Shown here: piece after piece, positions 35,291 through 44,617 of the stretch
Numbering within the stretch: the stretch's first letter is position 1
Layout: the number at the start of each line of letters is the position of its first letter
NCBI RefSeq assembly: GCF_000308595.1
Contig: NZ_BAGA01000116.1
Coordinates: 20,371-84,370, forward strand
DNA: 64,000 nucleotides
DNA from: Nocardia higoensis NBRC 100133
GTDB lineage: Bacteria > Actinomycetota > Actinomycetes > Mycobacteriales > Mycobacteriaceae
Direction: 5' to 3'
The notes under the pieces: generated by a model
Database searches by the model: none
What the model was told of the DNA's origin: nothing
The model's input: only the letters and a program-made list of their open reading frames with translations
Program-made: the position numbers and the translations under genes

Positions 35291-36868
35291 TCAGCGGAAG
35301 CCGACCGCCTGATCGCCCCACGCGCTGTGCAGCGCGTGATCGGGGTCGGGCGCCGTGCGGTCGATGGCGTCGATGAGCAGGGTGTGCCTGACGTCGGACC
35401 GATACGGCGCCCAGTGTTTGGAACCGTCCAGTGCCGCGGGCACCCCGTGCTCGGCGAAGGCGAGCCAGCGGCGCATCATCCGCCCCGACACCTCGGTGGC
35501 CTGTTTGCGCCCACCCAGCCAGAAGGTCGGGTCCGGGTTCAGGGTGCCGAAATTGCCGAAGACGTAGGGCACTTCCGTGGCGTGCCCGGCGCCGATCCTG
35601 GCCGCGCGCAGCATCGGGGTGGCGTGGTCGAAGCGGTAGACCCAGGTCATCGAGTGCGCGGAGTGTCCGTCGGCGACCCACCGGGCGGGCAACCGGAAGG
35701 CGGCGTCGGTGGAGATGGCCAGCGCGCCGCGCGGGGTGGTGAGATCCGGGTAGGCCGAGGCGATTTCGGCCAGGCGTTCGGGTGAGAGATCGGGATGGCT
35801 CTCGGCCACATCGCGCAGCATCATGGTCACCGCCTGCGGGGTGACCGGCATGATCGGCGAACGGAACACCTTGAACAGCGAGGCCTCGTCCTTGTTGCTG
35901 CCGACGATCAGCGGCACCCGGTGGGACCGGCCGCGCTGGAAGGCGTTGATCGGATAGTCGGGCAGCAGATCCCCGTCGACCACCGGCGCGGCCGCCAATC
36001 GGCCCGGCTCCTTGGTGGGCACCTCGTCGAACAACGTGCCCGCGGCCTGCACCAGCCGCTCCATCGGCATGTCCGTCAGGTCCCCGGCGCGCCGTGGCGG
36101 CAGGTCGAGCAGTTCGGCGAAACGACGCGCCACCAGTTCGGCGCGCTGCGCCCCGAACACGGTGGTGGCGGGCGGGCTCTGCGCGATCGCCTTGTGGAAC
36201 AGGCCGTCGGCGGCGGGGGCGGTGAGCAGCGCGGTCACGCAGCCCGCGCCGGAGGACTCGCCGAACAGCGTCACATTGCCGGGATCGCCGCCGAAGGCGG
36301 CGATGTTGTCGCGCACCCATTCCAGCGCCGCGATCTGGTCGCGCAAACCGAGATTGGCGGTGAAGTCGGATGACAGCGAGCTCAGATCGAGGAAGCCGAG
36401 CAACCCGACGCGGTAGTTCACGGTGACGATCACCACCCCGCCGCGCGCGGCGAGTTCACGACCGTCGTAGACCGCCTGGGCGGCGGTACCCAGGCAGTAG
36501 GCGCCGCCGTGCAGCCACACCATGACCGGGCGCGGCGCGCCGTCCTCGCCGGGCGCGGTCGGCGCCCAGACATTGAGCCACAGGCAGTCCTCACCCATCC
36601 GGAGCGCGGAGTCGACCGGCACCATCGGGCCGAGGGACTGCGGGGAGACATCGCCCACGGCCCGGCAGTCGCGCACGCCGTCCCAGGGTTGCGGCGGCCG
36701 TGGCGGGCGCAGCCGGTTCGCGCCGGTGACCGGCGCACCGTAGGGGATGCCGCGCCACATCGCTATCGATCCGGCCATGGCGCCGCGGACCCGCCCGCTG
36801 CGGGTGTGCGCGATGGGTCCGAAGTCGTCGAGCCGGATGCCGGCGTCGGTGTCGGGTCGTGTCGTCAT
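35291..36868 (-). CDS. Type B carboxylesterase/lipase
   Basis: 525 residues of the alpha/beta-hydrolase carboxylesterase family. The oxyanion-hole sequence WLHGGAYCLG, nucleophile elbow FGESSGAG near residue 200, a catalytic acid region (SNKDEASLF) and the histidine in GHATEVPYVFGN near residue 415 are visible. No signal peptide is seen, so it is likely intracellular. The ATG at 36868 is preceded by AGGAGGT. It converges on the P450 gene with only 4 bp between the stops. Probably an ester hydrolase of broad specificity. Confidence 0.92.
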   Translation of the reverse strand: MTTRPDTDAGIRLDDFGPIAHTRSGRVRGAMAGSIAMWRGIPYGAPVTGANRLRPPRPPQPWDGVRDCRAVGDVSPQSLGPMVPVDSALRMGEDCLWLNVWAPTAPGEDGAPRPVMVWLHGGAYCLGTAAQAVYDGRELAARGGVVIVTVNYRVGLLGFLDLSSLSSDFTANLGLRDQIAALEWVRDNIAAFGGDPGNVTLFGESSGAGCVTALLTAPAADGLFHKAIAQSPPATTVFGAQRAELVARRFAELLDLPPRRAGDLTDMPMERLVQAAGTLFDEVPTKEPGRLAAAPVVDGDLLPDYPINAFQRGRSHRVPLIVGSNKDEASLFKVFRSPIMPVTPQAVTMMLRDVAESHPDLSPERLAEIASAYPDLTTPRGALAISTDAAFRLPARWVADGHSAHSMTWVYRFDHATPMLRAARIGAGHATEVPYVFGNFGTLNPDPTFWLGGRKQATEVSGRMMRRWLAFAEHGVPAALDGSKHWAPYRSDVRHTLLIDAIDRTAPDPDHALHSAWGDQAVGFR

Positions 36869-37081
36869 CGCGCACCTCCTGGTGTCCTGCGGTGGCGGCC
36901 CGCAGCAGCGACGACGAAGGCGCCGCGTTGTGGCGGCGTCGGTGCGCCACATCCGCGGGGCCCGCACCGGGTGATCTCTTTCGAGGGTACGTCCGCGCAC
37001 GACCATTCGGTCTCGGATCCGGACCGCGAACCGGAGTTCGCGCCGCTACCGGTGGCGCGCACCGCCCGCTAACCTGGGCGC

Positions 37082-37309
37082 GTGCCGAACTACAGCTTCC
37101 GGTGTCGCCAGTGCGGCGATACATTCGAGGTCAATCGTCCGATGGCCCGTTCCGGCGAGCCCGCGACCTGCCCGGCCGGGCACGAGGACACGGTCAAACT
37201 GCTGACCACCTTCGCCACCGTCGGCCGGTCGGGTGGCGCGCCCGCTGCGGCCCCGGCGCCCGCGGCACCCGCGGGCGGTGGCTGCTGCGGCGGCGGTTGC
37301 TGCGGCTAG
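37082..37309 (+). CDS. FmdB family zinc-ribbon protein
   Basis: 75 residues from GTG at 37082. The N-terminal zinc ribbon is YSFRCRQCGDTFEV with a second site CPAGHEDTVKLL. The tail is Ala/Pro-rich and ends in a CCGGGCCG cysteine-glycine cluster. FmdB-type proteins are small putative regulators with no proven function. The 284 bp after it show no further gene. Confidence 0.88.
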   Translation: MPNYSFRCRQCGDTFEVNRPMARSGEPATCPAGHEDTVKLLTTFATVGRSGGAPAAAPAPAAPAGGGCCGGGCCG

Positions 37310-37593
37310 TTCTCCACCTCGAGCAGCCGTTTCCCGATGCCGGCCGAGCGGGGCACATGTCGTCGAGTGCGGCGCAACGCGTCATCGCGCGCGGCCGGCC
37401 CCTCGCGACAGCGCGGCTTCGTTCCCGAGGCCCGTGCGGCGCCCTGTCGTGACGAGTGACACGGTATCCGTCGAGGACATTCCCGTCGGACGGGTACACG
37501 GAGTGGATGGCCTCGTGGATTCGGGATGTGGTGTCGTCCGGTGAGGAGCCCCTCGACGCCGCTGCGGGCGGGGCATAGGCAGCGGCCCGCCGG

Positions 37594-37878
37594 TCAGCCT
37601 GCCTCGGCGCGCCGGTCGGAGTGCCCGAGATCGTGATGCGGCGCGACCCGATCGCGCACGCGCTGCTTGAGCACGGTGATCTCCGGGAAGCCGCCGTCGG
37701 CCTTGCGCTCCCACACCTGCTCGTCGTCGACGGTGATCCGGAAGACCCCGCCCGACCCGGGGATCAGTGCCACCTCGCCGAGTTCCGTGCCGAACGTGCT
37801 CAGCAGTTCCTGCGCCATCCAGCTCGCCCGCAACAGCCAGCGGCACTGGGTGCAGTACTCGATCGCGACCCGCTTCAT
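37594..37878 (-). CDS. SelT/SelW/SelH family (Rdx) protein
   Basis: 94 residues. A thioredoxin-like fold with the redox motif CTQC at residues 9-12, here with cysteine in place of selenocysteine, followed by GGVFRITVDDEQVWERKADGGFPE, the family core. It probably takes part in thiol redox chemistry. It starts 22 bp after the SEC-C gene stop, so it is the last member of the leftward group that begins with the SMC-like ATPase gene. Confidence 0.85.
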   Translation of the reverse strand: MKRVAIEYCTQCRWLLRASWMAQELLSTFGTELGEVALIPGSGGVFRITVDDEQVWERKADGGFPEITVLKQRVRDRVAPHHDLGHSDRRAEAG

Positions 37879-37900
37879 GGGCAGCACGCTACCGCTCGGT

Positions 37901-38299
37901 TCACGACGGCGCTCGATCCAGGATGTCACCGTCGAGGTAGCGCCACTGCCCGTCCTCGCGGGCGAACCGGCTCACCTCGTGCAGCACGCCCCGTCCGGCG
38001 CTCGTCCGGTAGTGCGCGACGAACTCCACCACGCCGGTGTCGTCGAACAGGCCGCCGCGTTCGGTGCGCACGATCTCCAGGAACTGCCAGCGCGTCTCGT
38101 CCGGGTCCAGCCGCGCCGGGCGGGTGCTCGAGTGCCAGGAGCGCAGCAGGTAGTCGGCATCGCCCTCGGCGAACGCGGTGTAGCGCGAGCGCATCAGCGC
38201 TTCGGCCGTCGCCGCGGGGCGATCGCCGGCCAGCAGCGGGCCACAGCAGGCGGCGTATTCGTCGCCGCGACGACAGGGGCAGCTCCGCGATGCGCTCAT
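37901..38299 (-). CDS. YchJ family protein with SEC-C zinc motif
   Basis: 132 residues. The N-terminal CPCRRGDEYAACCGPLLAG matches the SEC-C zinc-binding motif, followed by the YchJ core (ALMRSRYTAFAEGDADYLLRSWHSSTRP ... FVAHYRT). Function unknown. The ATG at 38299 is preceded by GGAGGAGA and overlaps the stop of the 49-codon ORF upstream (ATGA). Confidence 0.85.
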   Translation of the reverse strand: MSASRSCPCRRGDEYAACCGPLLAGDRPAATAEALMRSRYTAFAEGDADYLLRSWHSSTRPARLDPDETRWQFLEIVRTERGGLFDDTGVVEFVAHYRTSAGRGVLHEVSRFAREDGQWRYLDGDILDRAPS

Positions 38300-38445
38300 G
38301 CCGACATTCTCCTCCGGACCCCGTCGGGCGCATCGATCACCGGTGTGACGCCGCGCTGCCCGCCGAGCGGGGGAACCGCGGCGGGATCGGTGTGGCCGAG
38401 CACGCCCGGAGCGATGCGGCACATCGCCGGCTCGGTTCTGGTCAT
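38296..38445 (-). CDS. Possible 49-residue protein coupled to both neighbours
   Basis: A 49-codon ORF whose ATG at 38445 overlaps the stop of the HEPN-like gene (ATGA) and whose stop overlaps the ATG of the YchJ-like gene (ATGA). Coupling at both ends with no frame left over is unusual by chance. The protein (opening MTRTEPAMCRIAPGVLGH, then Pro/Gly-rich) has no motif I recognise. It may be a small protein, or simply a stretch translated to couple the flanking genes. Confidence 0.4.
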   Translation of the reverse strand: MTRTEPAMCRIAPGVLGHTDPAAVPPLGGQRGVTPVIDAPDGVRRRMSA

Positions 38446-38909
38446 TCGAGTTCGTTTCGGACCCAGCGTAATTCGGCGGATCGGCCGGTCCGCGCCAGCT
38501 CGGCCGACAGCGCGGCGGTCTGCTCCCGCCAGCGGCGCAGGTCTGCCACATCGGGGGCGAGGTCGTAGTCGTGGTGGTGAGCGGCGCGGGACAGGGCCGA
38601 CCACAGCGCGGCGACCGCGGCGGCGGTCCCGGGACCGGCGTAGACGCGCAGGGCGAGCAGCTGGGCCCGCATCGGGCAGCGCGCCAGGTCGGGGGCGACG
38701 CGGTGCCACAGGTCGTCGACGGCCTGTTCGAGTGCCAGGCGCAGGATCCACGCGGTGGCACGGGACCAGACGCCGCCCGCCGCGGTGACCTCGCCGTCGA
38801 GCAGGCGGTCGACGGCGTCCAGACGTTCGGCGACGGCCGGGCGGGGCGCGGGTTCGCGGATGCGGCGGCGCGTGCGGATGCGGCGGGTGCCGCGCGCGCG
38901 GTCGTTCAT
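38442..38909 (-). CDS. Small helical protein with HEPN-like motifs
   Basis: 155 residues. It begins with a very basic N-terminal 25 residues (RGTRRIRTRRRIREP), then a predicted all-helical body: RLALEQAVDDLWHRVAPDLAR, ARCPMRAQLLALRVYAG, WSALSRAAHHHDYDLAP. The stretch SRAAHHH holds R followed after four residues by H, as in the HEPN ribonuclease motif (RX4-6H), and RLALEQA resembles the first helix of HEPN proteins. It overlaps the upstream ATPase gene by four bases. It could be a HEPN-type partner or effector of that ATPase. Not confirmed by structure. Confidence 0.55.
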   Translation of the reverse strand: MNDRARGTRRIRTRRRIREPAPRPAVAERLDAVDRLLDGEVTAAGGVWSRATAWILRLALEQAVDDLWHRVAPDLARCPMRAQLLALRVYAGPGTAAAVAALWSALSRAAHHHDYDLAPDVADLRRWREQTAALSAELARTGRSAELRWVRNELE

Positions 38910-41417
38910 CGGCGCAGCCACGCGATGAATCGTTCGGTCTCGGCGATCAATTCGCGCATGCCGCGGCCGATCGGCACGTGCGCGGCGGCGGTGATGTCGC
39001 GCAACGCGTCGACCAGCCACCTGCCCTCGCGGGCGAGATGTTTGTTGAGGTGGTCGACGTTGTAGGTCACGCCCATGACCGCGAGCGCCACCATGGCGCG
39101 GGTGGTCTGCGCGTTCTCGATGTGGCGTTCGACCTCGCGGTGGTCCATGCCCGCGGCGAGCAGGTCGCGTCTGCTGCGGGCCAGAGCCGCGGCCTCCACC
39201 GCCGACCGGCAGCAGGTGGCGACGAGTTCGTCGGCGATGGCGGGCGGCAGCTGCGGAGTGCGCAGCAGGGAGCGGGCGTCGGCGAGGTAGCGGCGGATCG
39301 GATCGCCGACGGCGCGCACCTCGACCACGGAGCGCTCCCGACGTTGCACTTCCAGTACGTGCGCGTCCAGATCCATCCGGCGCACCGCCTCGGCCAGGCG
39401 CTCGTCGTGGGTGAACACGACCACCTGCCGGGTCTTGGCGACCGCGGCCAGCACCGTCGCCAGGCCGTCCACCTTGGCCGGGTCCATCGCCTGCACCGGA
39501 TCGTCGATCATGACGAAGCGGAAGGGGCTGTCGGCCACCGTCGCCCGCGGCAGGAACAGCGACAATCCCAGCGCGTGCAACTCGCCCTGGCTCATCACGC
39601 CCAGCGCGGCGCCGTCCACCTGGTCGACGGTCACATCGAGCAGCACGCGCCGGGCGCTGCCCGCATTGCCCTGCAGACGGATGCCGCCCAGCTCGACATT
39701 GCTCTGCTGGCGCAGGGTCTGCCAGATCCAGCGGGACTGGGCTTCCAGCGGGGCCATCCGCTCGTCGCGCATCCGTGCCGTCAGCGCTTTGAGCCACTCC
39801 TCGGCCCGCTTGAGGGTGCGCAGTTCAGCGGCCTGCGCGTGCACCGCGCCCGCGTCGTCGAGCCAGGCCGCGAGCCGGGGCACCAGCGGGCTCCACACGC
39901 TGTCGAGGCGTTCGAACTCCTTGCGGGCGCGAGCGCGCACGGCGGTCAGCTCGTCGGTCAGGCAGCCATGGGCGTGGCGCAGGCGGTCGGCGAACTCACG
40001 CGCGTCGGCCGCGGTCACCGTGTGCGGGTCCTCGGGGAGCGCGCCGGGGACGCTGTGCCCGGCCCGGACCCGCTCGGCCATGGAAGCGAAACCCAGTGCG
40101 GCCCAGCGATACCAGACGCGGTGCAGAGCGGCGGTGTCGACCGCGGGCGGGACGGTGCGGGCCGGGTCGAGTTCGGCGGGCACCTGGCTCGGCAGTGCGT
40201 GGGCCGCGTGCCAGGCGGCGTGGAGGTCGGCCCGGGCGGCGGTGACGGCGGCGAGGCGGGCGGCAAGGTCCGCGAGGGTCCGGTCGGTGGCGGGCGATCC
40301 AGTCCTGATCCAGGGTGCCCCCGCCGCAGACCGGGCAGGGGCACAAACCTGCCGCGGCGGCGTGCGCACGGGCCCGGCGCAGCAGGTCGAAGGTGCGCAG
40401 ATCGGCGTCGACGTCGGTGGTGCTCAGCTGGTCGAGCGCGGCCGCGCAGGCGACGAGCCGGTCGGCGACGGCTGCGACCTCCTCGGAGTCGGGGACGGTG
40501 AGCGCCAGGATGGCGCGCAGCGCGGTGGTGTCGCCGGTGTCCGCGTCGCCGCGCAGATGCTCGGCCAGGGCGGCCAGATCGGGTCGCTCGGCGCGCAGGG
40601 CCGATGCCGCGCGAGCCGCGCGTTCGTCGGCGATGGCGTCGAGTTCGGCGAGCAGGGCGGCGCGGTCGGCGCGTGCCTGTTTGGCAGCGCGCTCGCCGTC
40701 GAGCCTGCGCGAGCGCAGCCGATCCTGGGCGGCGATCAGTTCGTCGAGGCCGAGAAGCTGGTGCAGGGCGTCGAACAAGTCGCTGGGACGGCCGTCCACC
40801 AAGCTGCCGAGCTCGCTGTAGGACAGGAACGGGCGGTAGAGGTCGAGGACGGGCGCCCAGGCGGCGGCATCGAAATCGGCCGCTGTGCCGTCGGCCTGCC
40901 GCAGCGACCAGCGGGCTTCGTCGAGCGTCGCGCGGGCGTCCCATTCCTTGACGACCAGCGGTGCCGGTTCGGCACCGGCCGTGAGCAGCTCCAGTTCGAT
41001 GCGGGTGCCCGCGCCGTCGTGCAGATTGCGCCAGCCCTCCCGCCACTCGGCCGAGCGACCGTCCCAGCGCCTGTTCCCGCCGGTCAGAGCGAGTTCGGCG
41101 GCCTCGGCGAAGCTGGACTTGCCGCTGCCGTTGCGCCCGACGACCAGCGTCAGGCCCGGGCCGGGTCGCAGTGCCAGCTCGGCCTGCGCCCCGATGCCGC
41201 GGAATCCGCGCACCCGGATCGCCCGCAGGAACACCCCGGTGAAACCGAAACCGTCGGCGTCGGTGAAACCGCTTGCGGCCGGGAACGAGTCACCGAGCGC
41301 GCCCAAGACGACCGTCTCGACATCCGGCGGGACCGTGGGATCGGCGGCGATCCGCTGGGCGACCAGAGCGGCGAGGCTCGCCGCACCCGCCGTGTCGAGC
41401 GATCGCTGCCAACCCAC
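38906..41417 (-). pseudogene. SMC/Rad50-like AAA ATPase with CPVC hook-like motif (frameshifted in this sequence)
   Basis: Reading from a GTG at 41417 (good site GGAGGGGGGA upstream) gives an ATPase N-terminus: Walker A GRNGSGKSS near residue 94 preceded by VRGFRGIGAQAEL, then a long helical stretch (DRLRSRRLDGERAAKQARADR) to CPCPVCGGG near residue 360, a Rad50-type hook. The frame breaks at about 40290: the second half (from TDRTLADLAARLA) continues one base out of phase, through a Walker B FVMIDDPVQAMDPAKVDG to the stop at 38906. Both halves are well conserved in pattern, so the break is a recent mutation or sequencing error. Together they would be about 835 residues. It is first of a coupled set with the HEPN-like gene. 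Confidence 0.7.
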
Positions 41418-42109
41418 CCGGGAAATCCCCCCTCCAGCACGGCCGGATCCGCCCCCGCATCCGGCCTCCGTTGTCGAAAAGCCGAACGAAACGCTACCCG
41501 ATCCCCCGGGTTCCGCACATCGGCCGAAGAGCCGACCACCAGGTCGCTCGGCGGAGGCCGCACCCGACGAGCGAGATGAGCGGAACTCCGGTGTCCGATC
41601 TCCGTCTCGACGTGGATCGGATGAGACGTGCACGTCGAGTTCGCCGGGGCGGAGTGTGGCTACTCGGCCGGTGCGGCGCCGCCCGGGCTTTCCGAGGAGT
41701 GTGCCGACGCCGGCACCCGTGCCGATGGTGCTGGTCATGCGGGACCAGGCATCCTTCTCGCGCTCGTACTCGCTTCTGACCGTGGCCTTGCCATCGAACG
41801 CGCGAACCTGCCCGCAAGGGATGGCAATGGCCATCGAAGGAGCCGCTGCGCTTCGATGTCCACCCCTCGACCAACCCAGACGGGCAGCTCGACGCGAAGC
41901 ACCCGCGATGCGGGTGGTCCGGCGGAGCCGAACAGGACAGAATGCCAGACCGGTTGGTTCGGCGCAATACTTCGATGCACGCCAATTCCCGCCGCACACA
42001 GCGGTTTCCACGAAATCGCCAGGGGCCGAGCGCCGCGCTGTCGGTGCTCTCGGGTAGAAATCGGGCCAGAGACAGCGACCGCACCGACTCCGAGGGCGAC
42101 ACCCACCCG
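41418..42109. other. 692-bp gene-free interval between divergent operons
   Basis: No ORF here has the codon pattern or motifs of a gene. It separates the leftward ATPase group from the rightward MoxR cassette and must carry the promoters of both. It is also where the missing SWIM zinc-finger part of the adjacent gene would be expected. I found no cysteine pattern for it in any frame. Confidence 0.6.
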
Positions 42110-44617
42110 ATGACTGCCAGGCCCGCCACGACCCGCACGCCTGATCCGGCGACGGCGGCGCAGCGCAGGCGGCGGGTCACCGCGGGGCTCGACGAACTCG
42201 ACATCTGGCTCGCCGATCAGGTGCGCACCGGCCTGGCGCGCATCGACGGATCGGCGAGCGGGTTCGAGGCGATGGCAGCGCGCATGGTCGACGCCCAGGC
42301 CCCTGCCGTAGCCGCCCGGCTGCGCGGACTCGCCTACGGCGATCGCGGCGCACCGGACCAGCCGCGCCGTACCCTCGCCGAGCTCGCGGCGCTGCACCTG
42401 CTGGTCATCGCGCATCGCGAACTCGACGAGCTGCCCCCGGCGCTCGCCGCCACGGTCCGCACCCACATCGGCTACCCGATGCCCACCGCGACCGTGCGGA
42501 CCGAGCCCGCGGTGCGCGATCACTGGATGACGCTGGGTATCCGGATCAGCGCCGACGACCGGCTGCACACCCGGCGCACCTGGCTGCGCGGCCGCCACAC
42601 CCAGCGCTGGGCGCTGCTGGTGGAGCACAGTTTCGGCGACGATCCGGCCTTCCCCGCGACCGCGCCGCCGCCAGGGCGCATGGTCGACGCCGAACTGCAC
42701 TACTACCCGGGCATCCCGCCGCTGCGGGCGCTGTGGGGTGTGCGGCACGGCGCCGAACAACCGTTCACGACCATTCCCGCGCCTGCTGCCCCCGCACCGG
42801 CCGACGCGCCACCCCATGGCACCGACTCGGCCTGCGAGGCGGCGCTGGCCGCCTACACCGAGGCGCTCTCGGCGGACCCGTGGCTGCGCTCGTGGCCGGT
42901 GTTGCTGCCCGAAGTGGTCCCGCTCGTCGACGGGGAACGCCGGGCGGTGGTCGATGCGACGGGCGCGGCCCTGCCGCTGACCGGCCCGGTGCCGCCGTGG
43001 CGGATGCTCGGGGCCGCGGGCGGACATCCGGTGACGCTGTTCGGTGAGTGGACCGCCGACGGCCTGATCCCGATCTCGCTGCAGGCAGGCGGCGAGATCG
43101 TCGATGTGCGGGAGCCGGATACCGCGCCCGAATCCGGGTGGGTCCTCGGCCCGGCCGCCACAGCGGCGCCCGGCCCGGACGAGCTCACCACCACCGCGCT
43201 GCTCGGCACGGCCCGGCGGCCACCGGAACCGCGCGATCTGCCCGCTCCCGTGGCCGAACTGGTCGCCGAGCTGACCGGCGATCCGCCGCTCGTGCTGCTC
43301 GAAGCCGCGGCGCTGCGCGAGGTCTACGAAATCGCCGCGCGCACCCCGGAGACCGCGACGCCACCGCGCCCCGCACCCGACGACCCGCGCCCGCTCCTGC
43401 CCGAGGCCGCCGCGATCCGCCTGTCGGAGCTGCTGCGCGCCCGGTCACCGTTCCTGCCCGAGTGGTTCGAGGCCGCGCTGCCCCACGACTACCGCGCACC
43501 GGACGCGCTGTGCGCGCGACTGCTCGAAACCGCGCGGATCGATCCCGCCCTGCGCGACCCGCTGCTGCGCCTGGCCGGGGCGCGCGGGGAATGGCTGGCG
43601 GCGCAGCATCCGAGCTGGCACGAACTGCCGGCCGGACAGCGCCGTCCCGACCCGGCGACCGCGCGCGGGCTGCTCGAGCGGGTGCCGCCGGAAGACGCCG
43701 ATCCGGGCCGGGCCGAGCTGCTCGCCGCGCTCGCCGAGGAGCTCGATCCCGGGGACGAGCCGGTGCTGGAGGCCGCGCTGGACGACCGGCGCGCCGAGGT
43801 CCGCCGTCGGGCCGCCGGCCTGCTCGCCCTGCTGCCGGATTCGGCGTTCGCCCGCCGTATGCGGGCGCGGGCGGCGCGCTGGCTGCGGATCGAGCGCTCC
43901 GGGGACACCGTGGCGGTGCATGTCGATCTGCCGGAGGAACTCGACGACGCGGCGCGGCGGGACGGCATCACCGACCGCACCGTCGAGTTCAGCTACCGCT
44001 GGAACGGCGTCCCCGACCTCACGGCGGGACGGCTGCGGCAGCTGGTGGCGGCCACTCCGGTCGGCTACTGGACCGACGCGGTCGGCGAGCCGCGCGCGGC
44101 CCTGCGCGCGCGAATTCCCGACCGTTACCGTCAGCCGTTGCTCGACGGGCTGCTCGACGCCACCCTGCAGCAGCGCGATCCGACCTGGGCCGCGGCCCTG
44201 TTCGGCAACGGCGTGCCCTCCGACACCGCGCTGCTGCGCCGCCGCGAGCTGTTCGCACTCATGCCGCAGGCGGCTCGGGTCGCCCATCTGCGCCGCCTGG
44301 ACAGCGCGTGGCTGTCGGAACTGGAGGCGCTGCTGCCCGCCATGGAGCACCCCTGGCCGCAGGAGCTGGCCCAGCACGTGATCCTCTTGTTGCTGGAGCG
44401 GGCGCGGATCGCGGCGCAGAACCGGGGCGGGCACGGCACCGGGCCCGCCGCGCACCGGTCGCTGCTGACCGCGGCCGCGACCCACCTGCCCGTCGACGCC
44501 ACCGGATCGCTCGCGGTGGCGGCGGGCCGCTGCGCGGATCCGTCCTGGCAGCGGGCCTTCGACCGGCTCACCGACGACCTCAACCACCGCTCGATGATGC
44601 TCGAGGAGTTGCGATGA
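42110..44617 (+). CDS. Fusion of SWIM-family C-terminal region and DUF5691
   Basis: About 835 residues from ATG at 42110. The first 350 resemble what follows the zinc finger in actinobacterial SWIM proteins (RRRRVTAGLDELDIWLADQVRTGL, MAARMVDAQAPAVAARLR, ELAALHLLVIAHREL, RTWLRGRHTQRWALL, MVDAELHYYPGIPPLRAL). From about 357 the DUF5691 pattern begins with DELTTTALLGTARRPP and runs to the end (SFLPEWFEAALP-like, DDRRAEVRRRAAGLLALLP, HRSMMLEELR). The SWIM CxCx(n)CxH finger itself is absent. The last four bases overlap the MoxR gene (ATGA). Normally these are two genes; here they are one. Function unknown; a substrate-recognition role in the MoxR system is plausible. Confidence 0.75.
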   Translation: MTARPATTRTPDPATAAQRRRRVTAGLDELDIWLADQVRTGLARIDGSASGFEAMAARMVDAQAPAVAARLRGLAYGDRGAPDQPRRTLAELAALHLLVIAHRELDELPPALAATVRTHIGYPMPTATVRTEPAVRDHWMTLGIRISADDRLHTRRTWLRGRHTQRWALLVEHSFGDDPAFPATAPPPGRMVDAELHYYPGIPPLRALWGVRHGAEQPFTTIPAPAAPAPADAPPHGTDSACEAALAAYTEALSADPWLRSWPVLLPEVVPLVDGERRAVVDATGAALPLTGPVPPWRMLGAAGGHPVTLFGEWTADGLIPISLQAGGEIVDVREPDTAPESGWVLGPAATAAPGPDELTTTALLGTARRPPEPRDLPAPVAELVAELTGDPPLVLLEAAALREVYEIAARTPETATPPRPAPDDPRPLLPEAAAIRLSELLRARSPFLPEWFEAALPHDYRAPDALCARLLETARIDPALRDPLLRLAGARGEWLAAQHPSWHELPAGQRRPDPATARGLLERVPPEDADPGRAELLAALAEELDPGDEPVLEAALDDRRAEVRRRAAGLLALLPDSAFARRMRARAARWLRIERSGDTVAVHVDLPEELDDAARRDGITDRTVEFSYRWNGVPDLTAGRLRQLVAATPVGYWTDAVGEPRAALRARIPDRYRQPLLDGLLDATLQQRDPTWAAALFGNGVPSDTALLRRRELFALMPQAARVAHLRRLDSAWLSELEALLPAMEHPWPQELAQHVILLLLERARIAAQNRGGHGTGPAAHRSLLTAAATHLPVDATGSLAVAAGRCADPSWQRAFDRLTDDLNHRSMMLEELR

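Noticed and set aside
37310..37593. Gene in the gap after the FmdB-like protein
   Set aside because: Open frames are short, lack ribosome sites and show no family pattern.
41494..42204. 236-codon minus-strand frame in the gene-free interval
   Set aside because: No motif, no good ribosome site and an Arg/Ser-rich composition; it also runs into the start of the fusion gene.
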